A stretch of 64,000 nucleotides of DNA from Agrococcus jejuensis (GCF_007679035.1 NZ_VEFR01000001.1:930001-994000), one strand, 5' to 3'. Shown: positions 37,330-45,061, counted from the stretch's first letter. The notes: generated by a model not told the origin, from the letters alone. Numbers and translations are program-made.

Positions 37330-37722
37330 ATGAGCGCGCACCTCCTCCCGCGGACCGCGACCGACGACGCTCCCAGGCAGGAGCAGCTCTGGCGCGAGGT
37401 GCTCGGCGCGCGTCTGCGAGCGCTGCGCATCCGCCGCGGCGCGACGCTCGCCGACGTCGCCGCCCGCGCGGGCATCGCACCGCAGTACCTCTCGGAGGTC
37501 GAGCGCGGCCGCAAGGACCCGTCGAGCGAGATGGTCGCGGCGATCGCGGGCGCGCTCGGCGTCACGCTGCTCGATCTCACGGTGCAGGTCGCGAGGAGCC
37601 TCGAGGCGGATCGGGCGGGCGCCGTCGTGCTCGACCTCGCCGCCCGCCCCGTGCGCGCGCTGCCGCCGATCGCGGCGCCGCCGCAGGCGAGAGGCGGTGC
37701 GGTGCTGGCGCTCGCCGCCTGA
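37330..37722 (+). CDS. XRE-family regulator, ClgR/PopR-like
   Basis: A 130-residue DNA-binding protein with a helix-turn-helix at about residues 39-62 (TLADVAARAGIAPQYLSEVE then RGRKDPSSE). The words YLSEVERGRK and SSE are characteristic of ClgR and PopR, actinobacterial activators of clpP genes. Two clpP genes lie immediately downstream on the other strand, which supports that role. The C-terminus ends in a small hydrophobic Ala/Leu tail, in ClgR/PopR-like proteins often a degradation tag. The ATG at 37330 is preceded by GGTGGGATGAG; an earlier in-frame ATG at 37288 is possible. Confidence 0.85.
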   Translation: MSAHLLPRTATDDAPRQEQLWREVLGARLRALRIRRGATLADVAARAGIAPQYLSEVERGRKDPSSEMVAAIAGALGVTLLDLTVQVARSLEADRAGAVVLDLAARPVRALPPIAAPPQARGGAVLALAA

Positions 37723-37740
37723 CGACGGCCGGCTCGAGCG

Positions 37741-38349
37741 CTACCCCTCGAGCCCGCGCACGGGCTGCCGCTCGACGACGCGGTCGAGCACGCCGTATGC
37801 GACGGCCTGCTCGGCCGTGAGCACGCGGTCGCGGTCGGTGTCGTGCCGCAGCGCCGCCGCATCCCGACCCGTGTGCTCGGCGAGGATCGCCTCGAGGTCG
37901 CCGCGCACTCGGCCGAGCTCGTCGGCCTCGAGGATGAGGTCGGGGATCGTGCCGCGTGCGCTCGTCGCCGGCTGGTGCAGCACGATGCGCGCATGCGGCA
38001 GGGCCGCGCGCCGGCCGGGCGTGCCGGCCGCGAGCAGCACGGCCGCGGGGCCGACGGCCTGACCGACGCATGTCGTCGCGATCGGCGAGCGCACGAAGCG
38101 CATGGTGTCGTACACGGCGAGGGCCGCCTGGGGGTCGCCGCCCTCGCTGTTCACGTACAGCTGGATCTCGCGCTCGGCGCCCACGGCATCCAGGTGCAGC
38201 AGCTGCGCGATGAGCGCGTTCGCGACGCCCGCGTCGATGCCGGTGCCGAGGTAGACGATGCGCTCGGCGAGCAGGTGCGAGTAGACGTCGAGCACGCGGT
38301 CGCCGCGCGGGCTCTCGGCGATGACGTTGGGGATCGCGGAGGAGCTCAT
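37741..38349 (-). CDS. ClpP-like subunit lacking the catalytic serine
   Basis: A 202-residue ClpP homologue. The fold words are intact (YVNSEGGDPQAALAVYDTM, ALPHARIVLHQP), and the His (H125) and Asp (D174) of the triad are present. However, the nucleophile motif, normally CVGQAASMG, reads CVGQAVGPA, so residue 100 is Gly instead of Ser. It should therefore be non-proteolytic alone, like ClpR-type subunits, and act in a mixed ring. The ATG at 38349 overlaps the stop of the active clpP gene as ATGA. It converges with the ClgR-like gene (18 nt between stops). Confidence 0.9.
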   Translation of the reverse strand: MSSSAIPNVIAESPRGDRVLDVYSHLLAERIVYLGTGIDAGVANALIAQLLHLDAVGAEREIQLYVNSEGGDPQAALAVYDTMRFVRSPIATTCVGQAVGPAAVLLAAGTPGRRAALPHARIVLHQPATSARGTIPDLILEADELGRVRGDLEAILAEHTGRDAAALRHDTDRDRVLTAEQAVAYGVLDRVVERQPVRGLEG

Positions 38350-38954
38350 CGAGCGCCTCCGATGCCCATGGGCGCGCGATCGGGTCGCAGCTCGTCGATC
38401 GAGGTCACGATGCGGTCGACGAGGCCGTAGTCGAGCGCCTGCTGCGCCGTGTACCAGCGGTCGTGCAGCGAGTCCTCGAAGATGCGCTCGATCGGCTGGC
38501 CCGTGTCGTCGGCGATGCACGCGAGCACGGTGTCGCGGATGTGCCGCAGGTCGTCGGCCTGCACGTCGACCTCGGCCGCCGAGCCGCCGATGCCCGACGA
38601 GCCCTGATGCATGAGGATGCGCGCGTGCGGCAGCGCCATGCGCTTGCCCGGCGCACCGGCGGACAGCAGGAACTGCCCGGCCGAGCATGCGAGGCCGAGC
38701 GCGACGGTCGCGACGTCGTTGGGCACGAGCCGCATGAGGTCGCGGATCGCGAGCATCGACGGCACGGAGCCGCCCGGCGAGTGGATCCACAGGGCGATGT
38801 CGGCGCGGGCGTCGTCGAACGCCAGCTGCAGGAGCTGCGCCTGCAGCGCCGTGCCGTCGTCGTCGTCGAGCGCGCCGTCGAGCACGAGCACGCGGCGCGA
38901 GAGCAGCTGCGCGCGCAGCTGCGGCGAGAATGCGGGATTGGATGCGTCTGCCAT
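38346..38954 (-). CDS. clpP: ATP-dependent Clp protease proteolytic subunit ClpP
   Basis: A 202-residue ClpP with a complete triad: S91 in LGLACSAGQFLL, H116 in RILMHQ and D165 in HDRWYTAQQALDYG. It forms the barrel that degrades proteins delivered by a Clp ATPase, none of which is encoded in this window. I chose the ATG at 38954 because it gives the normal N-terminal length; another at 38987 is in frame. It is followed by the serine-less paralogue with a 4-nt overlap, so both are made together. The pair resembles the clpP3-clpP4 arrangement of streptomycetes. Confidence 0.92.
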   Translation of the reverse strand: MADASNPAFSPQLRAQLLSRRVLVLDGALDDDDGTALQAQLLQLAFDDARADIALWIHSPGGSVPSMLAIRDLMRLVPNDVATVALGLACSAGQFLLSAGAPGKRMALPHARILMHQGSSGIGGSAAEVDVQADDLRHIRDTVLACIADDTGQPIERIFEDSLHDRWYTAQQALDYGLVDRIVTSIDELRPDRAPMGIGGAR

Positions 38955-38997
38955 GCGTCCACGCTCGCGCGGGCCGATCGGGCGCATCCAGCCGGCG

Positions 38998-39030
38998 CTG
39001 CTCAGGGCTGCGGTGCGCAGCCCTGAGCAG
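38998..39030 (-). terminator. Perfect 14-bp hairpin between helicase and clpP genes
   Basis: Arms 38998-39011 and 39017-39030 pair exactly around a 5-nt loop, 14 nt after the helicase stop. It is the likely helicase terminator. Because it lies only 44 nt upstream of the clpP start it could also be a regulator site; its GCTC/GAGC halves reappear in GCTCTGAGC before the ClgR-like gene. Confidence 0.65.
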
Positions 39031-39044
39031 CGAGGCGGCTGCGG

Positions 39045-41168
39045 CTAGGCGTCGCCGCGCTCGCGCAGCGACTGCTCGAGCAGGCCCACGAGCGTCTCGA
39101 GGCGCATGTCGACGCTCGTCGCGTCCTGCTCGATGCCATCGAGGGCCGCCTGCGCGAGGCCGGCCTTCGAGTCGAGCAGCTCGGCGATGCGGGTGTCGAC
39201 CGTGTGCGCGGCGACGATGCGCCACACCGTGACGGGCATCGACTGGCCGATGCGGTGGATGCGGTCGATCGCCTGCGTCTGCTCGGCATCGGTCCACGAC
39301 AGCTCGGCGAGCACCATGTTCGACGCGACCTGCAGGTTGATGCCGATGCCGGCGGCCGTGAGCGAGCAGACCGCGACCGAGACCGAGTCGTCGTTCACGA
39401 ACGCGTCGATCGCCGCCTGGCGGGCCGTCGGCGTCTGGTCGCCGCGGATCGACACGGTCTTGAGGCCGCGCTCGGCGAGCGTGCGCTCGGCGATGTCCAT
39501 GGCATCCACGTGCTTCGCGAACAGCACGACCTTGCCGGCGCTGCGCGCGAGCTGCGCGGCGTAGTCGGCCGCGAGGGCCGCCTTCGCCGTGCCGATCTGG
39601 CGCACGAGGCGGAAGACGTTCTCGCCGGTGCCCGCGCCGTCGTCGCCATCGACCTCGCTCGTCGCGATGCGGCGCACGAGGTCGTGGTCGATCCCCAAGG
39701 TCGGCTCGGTGCGGTTCGCCACCGCGCGGTCGTAGCGCTGCACGAGGCGCGCGGCGAGCTCGCGCTCGGCCTCGCGGATCGAGCGCGCGGCCGCGGCGTC
39801 GAGCTCGACGGGCAGGTCGGCGATCGTGCGGGCGGGGATGTCGGAGGCGACGTCGACCTTGCGGCGACGCACGATGCCCATGTCGACGACCGCGTGGCGC
39901 GCCGCGCGGTAGAAGGCCGAGTCCATCGGCGTGAGGTGCGTGGCCTCGAGCGCGTCGGTGAGCTGCGCGTTCGGCTGGCGACCGTCGATCCAGCCGAGCA
40001 GCTGCCAGATGGCGCGGAAGTCCTCGATGTCGTTGATGAGCGGCGTGCCCGTGAGCGCCATGAGCAGCGGGTTCGCGTGCCGGGCGCGGATCGACGACGC
40101 GACGTCGAGGACGTGCCGCGAGCGCTTGGAGGTCGTGTTCTTGATGAAGTGCGCCTCGTCGACGACGAGGCCGCGGAAGCCGTGCTTGCGCAGCCAGCCG
40201 ACGTGGCGGTCGAGCACCTCGTAGTTGATGACGATGACGTCGGCGAAGCCGTCGAGCGCTCGCCCGTCGCCCTGCACGATCGACACGGAGCGGCCGGGGA
40301 TCCAGCGCTCCGCCTCGCGCGCCCAGTTCATCTTCACCACGGCGGGGCTCACGACGAGCAGCGGGAACGCGTTCGCCGCCTCCGCCGCGAGCAGCGCCTG
40401 GGCGGTCTTGCCGAGGCCGGGCTCGTCGGCGAGCAGGAACGAGCGGTGCCCGTCGGACACGGCGCCGATGAGCTGCGCCTGGTGCTGCATGAGCTCGAGG
40501 CCGCGGGGCGTGAAGCGGTCGACGCGGTCGGGCAGCTCCATCGTCGCGGCCGTGCCGTCGGCGCCGTACTCGAACGAGTGGAACAGCGGGTCGAGCAGGT
40601 CGAAGCCCGCGAGGCGATCGGGCTTCGGCGCCCGACGCGGCGAGTCGAGGTCAGGGGCGAGGAACGGGTTCGCGAGCTGCTGCGCCGTCACCGACGCCGG
40701 CACCACCTGGCGCTCGAGCTCGATCGTGACGACGGGGTCGGGCTCGGGCTGCGGCTCGGGCTCGACCTCGATGCCTGCGGCCTGCAGCATCGTGCGGCGG
40801 GCGTCCTGCGCAGCGGCCGAGGGCGGGGCGCCCTCGCCGAGCAGGGGCAGCAGGGAGGGGTCGCGCGAGGCGGCCTTGCCGAGGATGAGCGCGACGCCGT
40901 CGAGGCGCTTGAGCTCCTCCGCCCGACGCTCGTGGCCGAGCGTGGCATCCGCCTTGACCCGGGCGCGCTCCTCGCGCACGAGCATCGCGGCGGCCTGGAG
41001 CTTCGCGCGAGCGCTGCGGCTGGCCGCGCCGCGCTGCACGCTGCCCTCGACCTCGCGCGCGGCGCGCGCGAGCCTGGGGATGATGCCGCCCTCGCGGCGC
41101 TGCTGCTGCTGCTGACGCTGCTCCGGCCGCTCGGCCGTCGCAGTGCCTGCGCCCTGGCTGTCTGCCAC
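39045..41168 (-). CDS. SNF2-family DEAD/H helicase-like ATPase
   Basis: A 707-residue SF2 translocase of the SNF2 type. The order is a charged, Gln-rich N-terminus of about 210 residues; motif I DEPGLGKT (248-255); motif II DEAH (336-339); TGTPLIN; then the helicase C domain ending in motif VI, QAIDRIHRIGQ. It resembles RapA/HepA-like and SMARCAL1-like remodelers, but the N-terminal part is unfamiliar and there is no nuclease or methyltransferase domain. The start is GTG at 41168 with GAGAGGAGAG upstream. It is monocistronic. Likely roles are DNA repair or displacing proteins from DNA. Confidence 0.88.
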   Translation of the reverse strand: MADSQGAGTATAERPEQRQQQQQRREGGIIPRLARAAREVEGSVQRGAASRSARAKLQAAAMLVREERARVKADATLGHERRAEELKRLDGVALILGKAASRDPSLLPLLGEGAPPSAAAQDARRTMLQAAGIEVEPEPQPEPDPVVTIELERQVVPASVTAQQLANPFLAPDLDSPRRAPKPDRLAGFDLLDPLFHSFEYGADGTAATMELPDRVDRFTPRGLELMQHQAQLIGAVSDGHRSFLLADEPGLGKTAQALLAAEAANAFPLLVVSPAVVKMNWAREAERWIPGRSVSIVQGDGRALDGFADVIVINYEVLDRHVGWLRKHGFRGLVVDEAHFIKNTTSKRSRHVLDVASSIRARHANPLLMALTGTPLINDIEDFRAIWQLLGWIDGRQPNAQLTDALEATHLTPMDSAFYRAARHAVVDMGIVRRRKVDVASDIPARTIADLPVELDAAAARSIREAERELAARLVQRYDRAVANRTEPTLGIDHDLVRRIATSEVDGDDGAGTGENVFRLVRQIGTAKAALAADYAAQLARSAGKVVLFAKHVDAMDIAERTLAERGLKTVSIRGDQTPTARQAAIDAFVNDDSVSVAVCSLTAAGIGINLQVASNMVLAELSWTDAEQTQAIDRIHRIGQSMPVTVWRIVAAHTVDTRIAELLDSKAGLAQAALDGIEQDATSVDMRLETLVGLLEQSLRERGDA

Positions 41169-41342
41169 TGCTCTCCTCTCGACGCGCGTGCGTCGTCGTG
41201 ATCCGCACTGGGCGTCGAGATCGCCGTCGGCGCCCGGCGGATCCGCGAGGAGCGGATCGGCGAGTGCTGCGACGGACGAGGGGCGGGATCGGTCGTGCCA
41301 GAGATGACGGCGACGACCGGCCGGACGCCGGTGCTGCCGCCC

Positions 41343-41348
41343 ATGCTA
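41343..41348 (-). promoter_or_regulatory. Candidate -10 of the helicase gene
   Basis: TAGCAT on the minus strand in the 214-nt gap before the helicase. It would give a leader of about 170 nt, and no other structure is evident in that gap. Confidence 0.3.
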
Positions 41349-41382
41349 GCGCCTCGCGGCGCCGAATGCCCGCAGCCGTCGG

Positions 41383-42687
41383 TCAGGAGTCGCGCGAGCG
41401 CATGCGTCCGGCGACGCGGATCGCGTCGAGCCCGAGCGCCGTCGCCGTCATGACGATGCCGACGACCGCGAGCGTCGCGGCGACGACGACGCCGTGCAGC
41501 ACCCCGAGCCCGATGATCGCGGGCACGACGAGCGCGAGGCCGAGCAGCACGCCGGCGACGAGCACCGCGACGCCGACCGCGGCGACGCTGCGCAGCACGC
41601 GCCGGTCGAGCAGGCCCAGCACGACGCGGTCGTGCCACTCGTGCCAGCCGTCGACGACGCCGTCGAACGCGCCGGCGCCCCGATCCTCGACGTCGACGCT
41701 CGCGACCGCGAGGCCCAGCGAGGCGGCGACGACGGGGATGCGTCCGACGCCGCCCGAGACGCGGCTCGCGATCGCAGCGGCCGCCGGCGCTCGCATCGCC
41801 ACGTAGCCGGGCGCGGCCGCGCGCGCCAGGCCGCGACCCACGACCACGTCGACGTCGCCCTCGTCGAGCCGCACGAGCAGCGCGGGCAGCTCGGCGGGAT
41901 CGTTGCGGCCGTGGGCGCCGACCGTCACGACCACGTCGGCTCGCGGCGCCGCCTCGCGCAGCGCACGAGCGAGGGTCGACGCCGCGACCGACGCGACCGG
42001 CACGGGTGCCACGTCGACGCGCTCATCGTCGGCCGCGTACGCGCTCGCCGCCGCGGAGACGATCGACGACGACGGCACCACGACGATCTCGAGGTCGAGC
42101 TCGGCGCCCTCGGCCGTGCCGAGCAGCTCGGGCACGAGCACGTCGACCATGTCGGCGTCGTGCGCGGGCACGAGCACGACGATGCGGGCGAGCGTCGCGG
42201 GGCCGCTCGAGGCGCCGTCCGTCCACGCCGAGGCGTCCGCATCCGCGATCGACTCCGCGAGCGCCGCGAGCCGCTCGATCGACGCGAGCAGACGCTCGCT
42301 CGTCGTCGCCTCCGCCCGAGGGATGCGCTGCTCGTCGTGCAGGTCCGTCCAGTCGTACGCGTGGGAGACGAGGCACGTGCCGTCGCCGAGATCCTCGACG
42401 TCCCATCGCCACTCGTGCCCGGGCTGCGCGGCGCCCGGCTCGGACGGCCGCCAGGCGATCGTGCGCCCCTCCTCGAACGCGACGACGTGGTTCTCGCGCT
42501 CGGCACCGTTCGTGATCGTCATGACGAACACGTCGCCGACCGCGTGCACGCGCTGGCCCGGCGCCGCGACGGCGAGGTTGTCGTTGCCATCCCACCCCGG
42601 CTGGCGCGCGGGATCCGCGATGAGCTCGAAGATCGTCGCCGCCGGTGCGTGCACCACGCGCGACGCGTGCACGATGCGCTCGTCCAT
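41383..42687 (-). CDS. SRPBCC domain fused to a degenerate GT2-type domain
   Basis: An unusual 434-residue protein. Residues 1 to about 150 are an SRPBCC (polyketide-cyclase-like) fold: ATIFELIADPARQPGWDGN and DGTCLVSHAYDWTDLHDE. Residues about 165-345 look like a family-2 glycosyltransferase (VVVTVGAHGRNDPAELPALL, DVDVVVGRG). The normal DADGQHDP-like motif reads GAHGRNDP, so the metal-binding acidic residues are missing. Two membrane helices lie near 375-415, then a basic tail. The ATG at 42687 is supported by a TAGGCT box 7 nt upstream. I infer a lipid-linked or binding role rather than transferase activity. Confidence 0.75.
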   Translation of the reverse strand: MDERIVHASRVVHAPAATIFELIADPARQPGWDGNDNLAVAAPGQRVHAVGDVFVMTITNGAERENHVVAFEEGRTIAWRPSEPGAAQPGHEWRWDVEDLGDGTCLVSHAYDWTDLHDEQRIPRAEATTSERLLASIERLAALAESIADADASAWTDGASSGPATLARIVVLVPAHDADMVDVLVPELLGTAEGAELDLEIVVVPSSSIVSAAASAYAADDERVDVAPVPVASVAASTLARALREAAPRADVVVTVGAHGRNDPAELPALLVRLDEGDVDVVVGRGLARAAAPGYVAMRAPAAAAIASRVSGGVGRIPVVAASLGLAVASVDVEDRGAGAFDGVVDGWHEWHDRVVLGLLDRRVLRSVAAVGVAVLVAGVLLGLALVVPAIIGLGVLHGVVVAATLAVVGIVMTATALGLDAIRVAGRMRSRDS

Positions 42688-42694
42688 GCGTGCG

Positions 42695-42700
42695 AGCCTA
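42695..42700 (-). promoter_or_regulatory. -10 element TAGGCT, leaderless start
   Basis: On the minus strand TAGGCT ends 7 nt before the ATG at 42687, with no ribosome site. Confidence 0.5.
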
Positions 42701-42728
42701 CGCAGCGCCGCGGCGGCGCAGGGCGCGA

Positions 42729-43097
42729 TCAGTCTCGGCTGGGGACGAGCATCGCGTCGGCGTTGTCGCCGATCCACGCGAGCAGCGGCAGCATGCGATC
42801 GACGAGCTCGCGCCCGAGCGGCGTGAGTCGGTAGTCGACGTGCGGTGGCACCGTGGGCCGCGACTCGCGCTCGACGAGCCCGTCGGCGACGAGGACGCGC
42901 AGGGTCTGGCCCAGCATCTTCTCGCTGATGCCGTCGACCTCGCGGCGCAGCTCGCTCCAGCGTCGCGTGCCCTCGCCGAGCTCGCACAGCACGAGCACGC
43001 CCCACCGGCTCATGACGTGGTCGAGCACCGTCCGCGTCGGGCACGCATGCGTGAACGCGCCCGGCCGCTCGGCCCGGATCTCCGCAAGACTCACCAT
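42729..43097 (-). CDS. HxlR-family transcriptional regulator
   Basis: A 122-residue winged-helix regulator of the HxlR (DUF24) family. It has the conserved N-terminal Cys (C19 in HACPTRTVLDHV), which in several relatives senses electrophiles or oxidants. The recognition region is RRWSELRREVDGISEKMLGQ and the wing HVDYRLTPLGREL. The ATG at 43097 begins the domain; the frame to 43202 is unsupported. It is divergent from the NmrA-like reductase at 43217, the typical arrangement of HxlR-type regulators with a quinone or aldehyde reductase they control. Confidence 0.92.
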   Translation of the reverse strand: MVSLAEIRAERPGAFTHACPTRTVLDHVMSRWGVLVLCELGEGTRRWSELRREVDGISEKMLGQTLRVLVADGLVERESRPTVPPHVDYRLTPLGRELVDRMLPLLAWIGDNADAMLVPSRD

Positions 43098-43104
43098 CAG
43101 GTCA

Positions 43105-43128
43105 GTACCGTACCAGAAGGTGGGTACC
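43105..43128. promoter_or_regulatory. Candidate HxlR operator
   Basis: Three GTACC words cluster here: the tandem GTACCGTACC at 43105-43114 and the palindrome GGTACC at 43123-43128. They lie just before the regulator start, in the 119-nt divergent region. GTAC-centred sites are common for this family. Confidence 0.45.
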
Positions 43129-43216
43129 GACGATCGGGAATGCTGATCGCCGTCACGTCGCTGCACGTCGATGACCGCACGCGGACCGCGCGATCGCCTC
43201 ATCGAAGGGACTTCCC

Positions 43217-44065
43217 ATGACCATCCTCGTCACCGGCTCCACCGGACATCTCGGCCACCTCATCGTCGAGCGGCTCGTCGCACGCGGAGCCGCCCCCGCC
43301 GACGTCGTCGCCGGCGCACGCTCCCCCGAGCGCGTCGAGGCACCCGAGGGGGTGCGCACCGCGGTGGTCGACTACGACCGCCCCGAGACGATCGCTCCGG
43401 CGCTCGAGGGCGTCGACACCGTCGTGCTCGTGTCCGCCTCCGAGCCCGGCAAGCGCGTCCCCCAGCACCGCGCCGTCATCGACGCCGCCGTCGCCGCAGG
43501 CGTGGGCCGCATCGTCTACACGAGCATCTTCGGCGGCGACGCCTCGCCGCTGCCCCTCGCGCCCGAGCACGTCGAGACCGAGGCGCTGCTCGCCGCCTCC
43601 GGCATCCCCGCCACGATCCTGCGCAACGACTGGTACACCGAGAACTACGCCGCCGACGTCGCCCGCGCCCGTGAGACGGGCGAGATCGCCGGCTCGGCAG
43701 GCACGGGTCGCGTCGCGAGCGCGAGCCGCGTCGACTACGCGGACGCCGCGGCCGTCGTGGCGCTCGACGACGCGCACGCCGGTCGCACCTACGAGCTCGC
43801 CGGCGACGTCGCCTGGACGTTCGACGAGCTCGCCGTCGCGATCGGCGAGGTCGTGGGCCGCGACGTGACGTACGTGCACCTCACGACCGACGAGCACGTC
43901 GCCTCGCTGCAGGCCGCGGGCCTGGATGCCGGCACGGCCGGCTTCGTCGCAGCGCTCGACGCGGGGATCGCGCAGGGCGGGCTCGACTCGTCCGATCGCA
44001 CGCTCTCGCAGCTCATCGGTCGCCCGACCACGCCCCTCGTCGAGGGCCTGCGCGCGATCGCCTGA
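43217..44065 (+). CDS. NmrA-like NAD(P)-binding reductase (QorB type)
   Basis: A 282-residue atypical short-chain dehydrogenase. The dinucleotide motif GSTGHLG lies at residues 7-13, with VGRIVYTSIFGG and LLAASGIPATILRNDWYTEN as in QorB/YtfG, which reduce quinones with NADPH. The ATG at 43217 follows GAAGGGA. It is paired with the divergent HxlR gene, so I infer induction by quinones or other reactive carbonyls. A perfect 12-bp hairpin follows the stop. Confidence 0.9.
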   Translation: MTILVTGSTGHLGHLIVERLVARGAAPADVVAGARSPERVEAPEGVRTAVVDYDRPETIAPALEGVDTVVLVSASEPGKRVPQHRAVIDAAVAAGVGRIVYTSIFGGDASPLPLAPEHVETEALLAASGIPATILRNDWYTENYAADVARARETGEIAGSAGTGRVASASRVDYADAAAVVALDDAHAGRTYELAGDVAWTFDELAVAIGEVVGRDVTYVHLTTDEHVASLQAAGLDAGTAGFVAALDAGIAQGGLDSSDRTLSQLIGRPTTPLVEGLRAIA

Positions 44066-44089
44066 CGCCGTTCGGCAGCGACCCCGGAT

Positions 44090-44116
44090 GCGGGATGCGC
44101 GCGACGCGCATCCCGC
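44090..44116 (+). terminator. Perfect 12-bp hairpin after the NmrA-like gene
   Basis: Arms 44090-44101 and 44105-44116 pair exactly around a 3-nt loop, 25 nt past the stop. Confidence 0.75.
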
Positions 44117-44164
44117 ACCCGATCGTGCGATCGCCGGGCCTCCGGCCATGTCGAGGGTTGCACC

Positions 44165-44170
44165 TACGCT
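44165..44170 (+). promoter_or_regulatory. -10 element TACGCT, leaderless start
   Basis: TACGCT ends 7 nt before the ATG at 44178, with no Shine-Dalgarno sequence. Confidence 0.5.
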
Positions 44171-44177
44171 CGCGGCC

Positions 44178-44504
44178 ATGACGATGCGGCCCGTCGAATG
44201 GGAGATCCGGCACCCGGTCTCCGGCGACCTCATCGCCATCCTCCGCGTCGTCGCGCTCGGGCCTCGACGCGAGTGGTACGCACGGGCCGTCACCCCCGAG
44301 CCCGACCGGTCGCGCCGCACGCTCATCGGCTACTGGGCGTCGCCCGACGAGGCGCATCGCGGCGTGCTCGCGCTGTTCGAGCGCCGCACCGGTCGATCGC
44401 TCGGCACCGAGGCGCCCGCACCGATCGTGCCGATGAAGCCGCCGCCGGCCGCGGGCGAGCCGGAGACGGTCGCGCGCACACGTCGCCAGGCGTCCCGGGC
44501 ATGA
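44178..44504 (+). CDS. Small protein of unknown function
   Basis: 108 residues, not recognised. The first 75 residues look folded, with alternating beta and helix (WEIRHPVSGDLIAILRVVAL, WYARAVTPEPD, LIGYWASPDEAHRGVLALFE). The tail is Pro-rich and basic and probably disordered. No signal or membrane segment is seen, so it is presumably cytoplasmic. The ATG at 44178 is backed by the -10 box; an earlier in-frame ATG at 44148 is possible. It lies between two hairpin-bounded units and seems monocistronic. Confidence 0.65.
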   Translation: MTMRPVEWEIRHPVSGDLIAILRVVALGPRREWYARAVTPEPDRSRRTLIGYWASPDEAHRGVLALFERRTGRSLGTEAPAPIVPMKPPPAAGEPETVARTRRQASRA

Positions 44505-44567
44505 CATGGCCATACACCACGACACGCGCTGCGAGAACTGGTAGCGGGCCTCTCACCCCTGTGCTCC

Positions 44568-44573
44568 TACGAT
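44568..44573 (+). promoter_or_regulatory. Candidate -10 before the gene at 44613
   Basis: TACGAT, 39 nt before the GTG, leaving a short leader with a good ribosome site. Confidence 0.35.
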
Positions 44574-44612
44574 CACCTCAGGCAGGGCGAATGGTCCACG
44601 TGAGGAGACGAA

Positions 44613-44948
44613 GTGTCCACGGCGAAGAAGCTGCAGGCGATCCGTGAGGAGACGGCTGCACGCGCGCTGCGCGGCGAGGCATCCGACGAGATGACCGAGG
44701 CGATGCGCGGCATCTGGGCCGCGCTCGACGAGATCGCGATCGCCGTCGACTCGCGCGGACGCGCATCCTCCGGCGACGGCATCACGCCTCGCGAGCTCGG
44801 ACGCGAGCTCGGCCAGCCCGACCGTCGCATCCGCGCCTTCCTGCGGGAGCCCGACGACGGCGGCCCCTCCTTCGGCCACACGAAGCACAAGCACTGGAGC
44901 CTCGGTCCCGAGGATGCCGACCGCGTGCGCAAGCGCTTCGCGGCCTGA
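44613..44948 (+). CDS. Small helical protein with possible HTH
   Basis: 111 residues, not recognised. The GTG at 44613 has GAGGAG 7 nt upstream. The N-terminal half is one long helical region (KKLQAIREETAARALRGE, GIWAALDEIAIAVD). The second half, ITPRELGRELGQPDRRIRAF, has the look of a helix-turn-helix or winged helix, followed by a basic patch (HTKHKHW). It is cytoplasmic by composition. Its N-terminal layout parallels the next gene at 45108. A perfect 16-bp hairpin follows. A DNA-binding role is only suggested. Confidence 0.7.
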   Translation: MSTAKKLQAIREETAARALRGEASDEMTEAMRGIWAALDEIAIAVDSRGRASSGDGITPRELGRELGQPDRRIRAFLREPDDGGPSFGHTKHKHWSLGPEDADRVRKRFAA

Positions 44949-44957
44949 CCCGCCTTC

Positions 44958-44994
44958 CGACGACGCCCGGACCCTCGCGGTCCGGGCGTCGTCG
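44958..44994 (+). terminator. Perfect 16-bp hairpin
   Basis: Arms 44958-44973 and 44979-44994 are exact complements with a 5-nt loop, 10 nt after the stop at 44948. It is the strongest terminator in the window. Confidence 0.85.
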
Positions 44995-45061
44995 CGTCTG
45001 CGACCGGGTCGGGATCCTCGCGCCTGGACGTGCGCCGAATGCCCTGACGGAGGGAGGGGCG

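Noticed and set aside
39045..41168. SNF2 helicase as the core of an anti-phage defence system
   Set aside because: No methyltransferase, nuclease, PLD or other defence partner lies nearby. The flanks are clpP genes and an unrelated membrane protein, so a defence label is unsupported.
41383..42300. Active family-2 glycosyltransferase
   Set aside because: The acidic DxD-type metal site is replaced (GAHGRNDP), so transferase activity is not supported.
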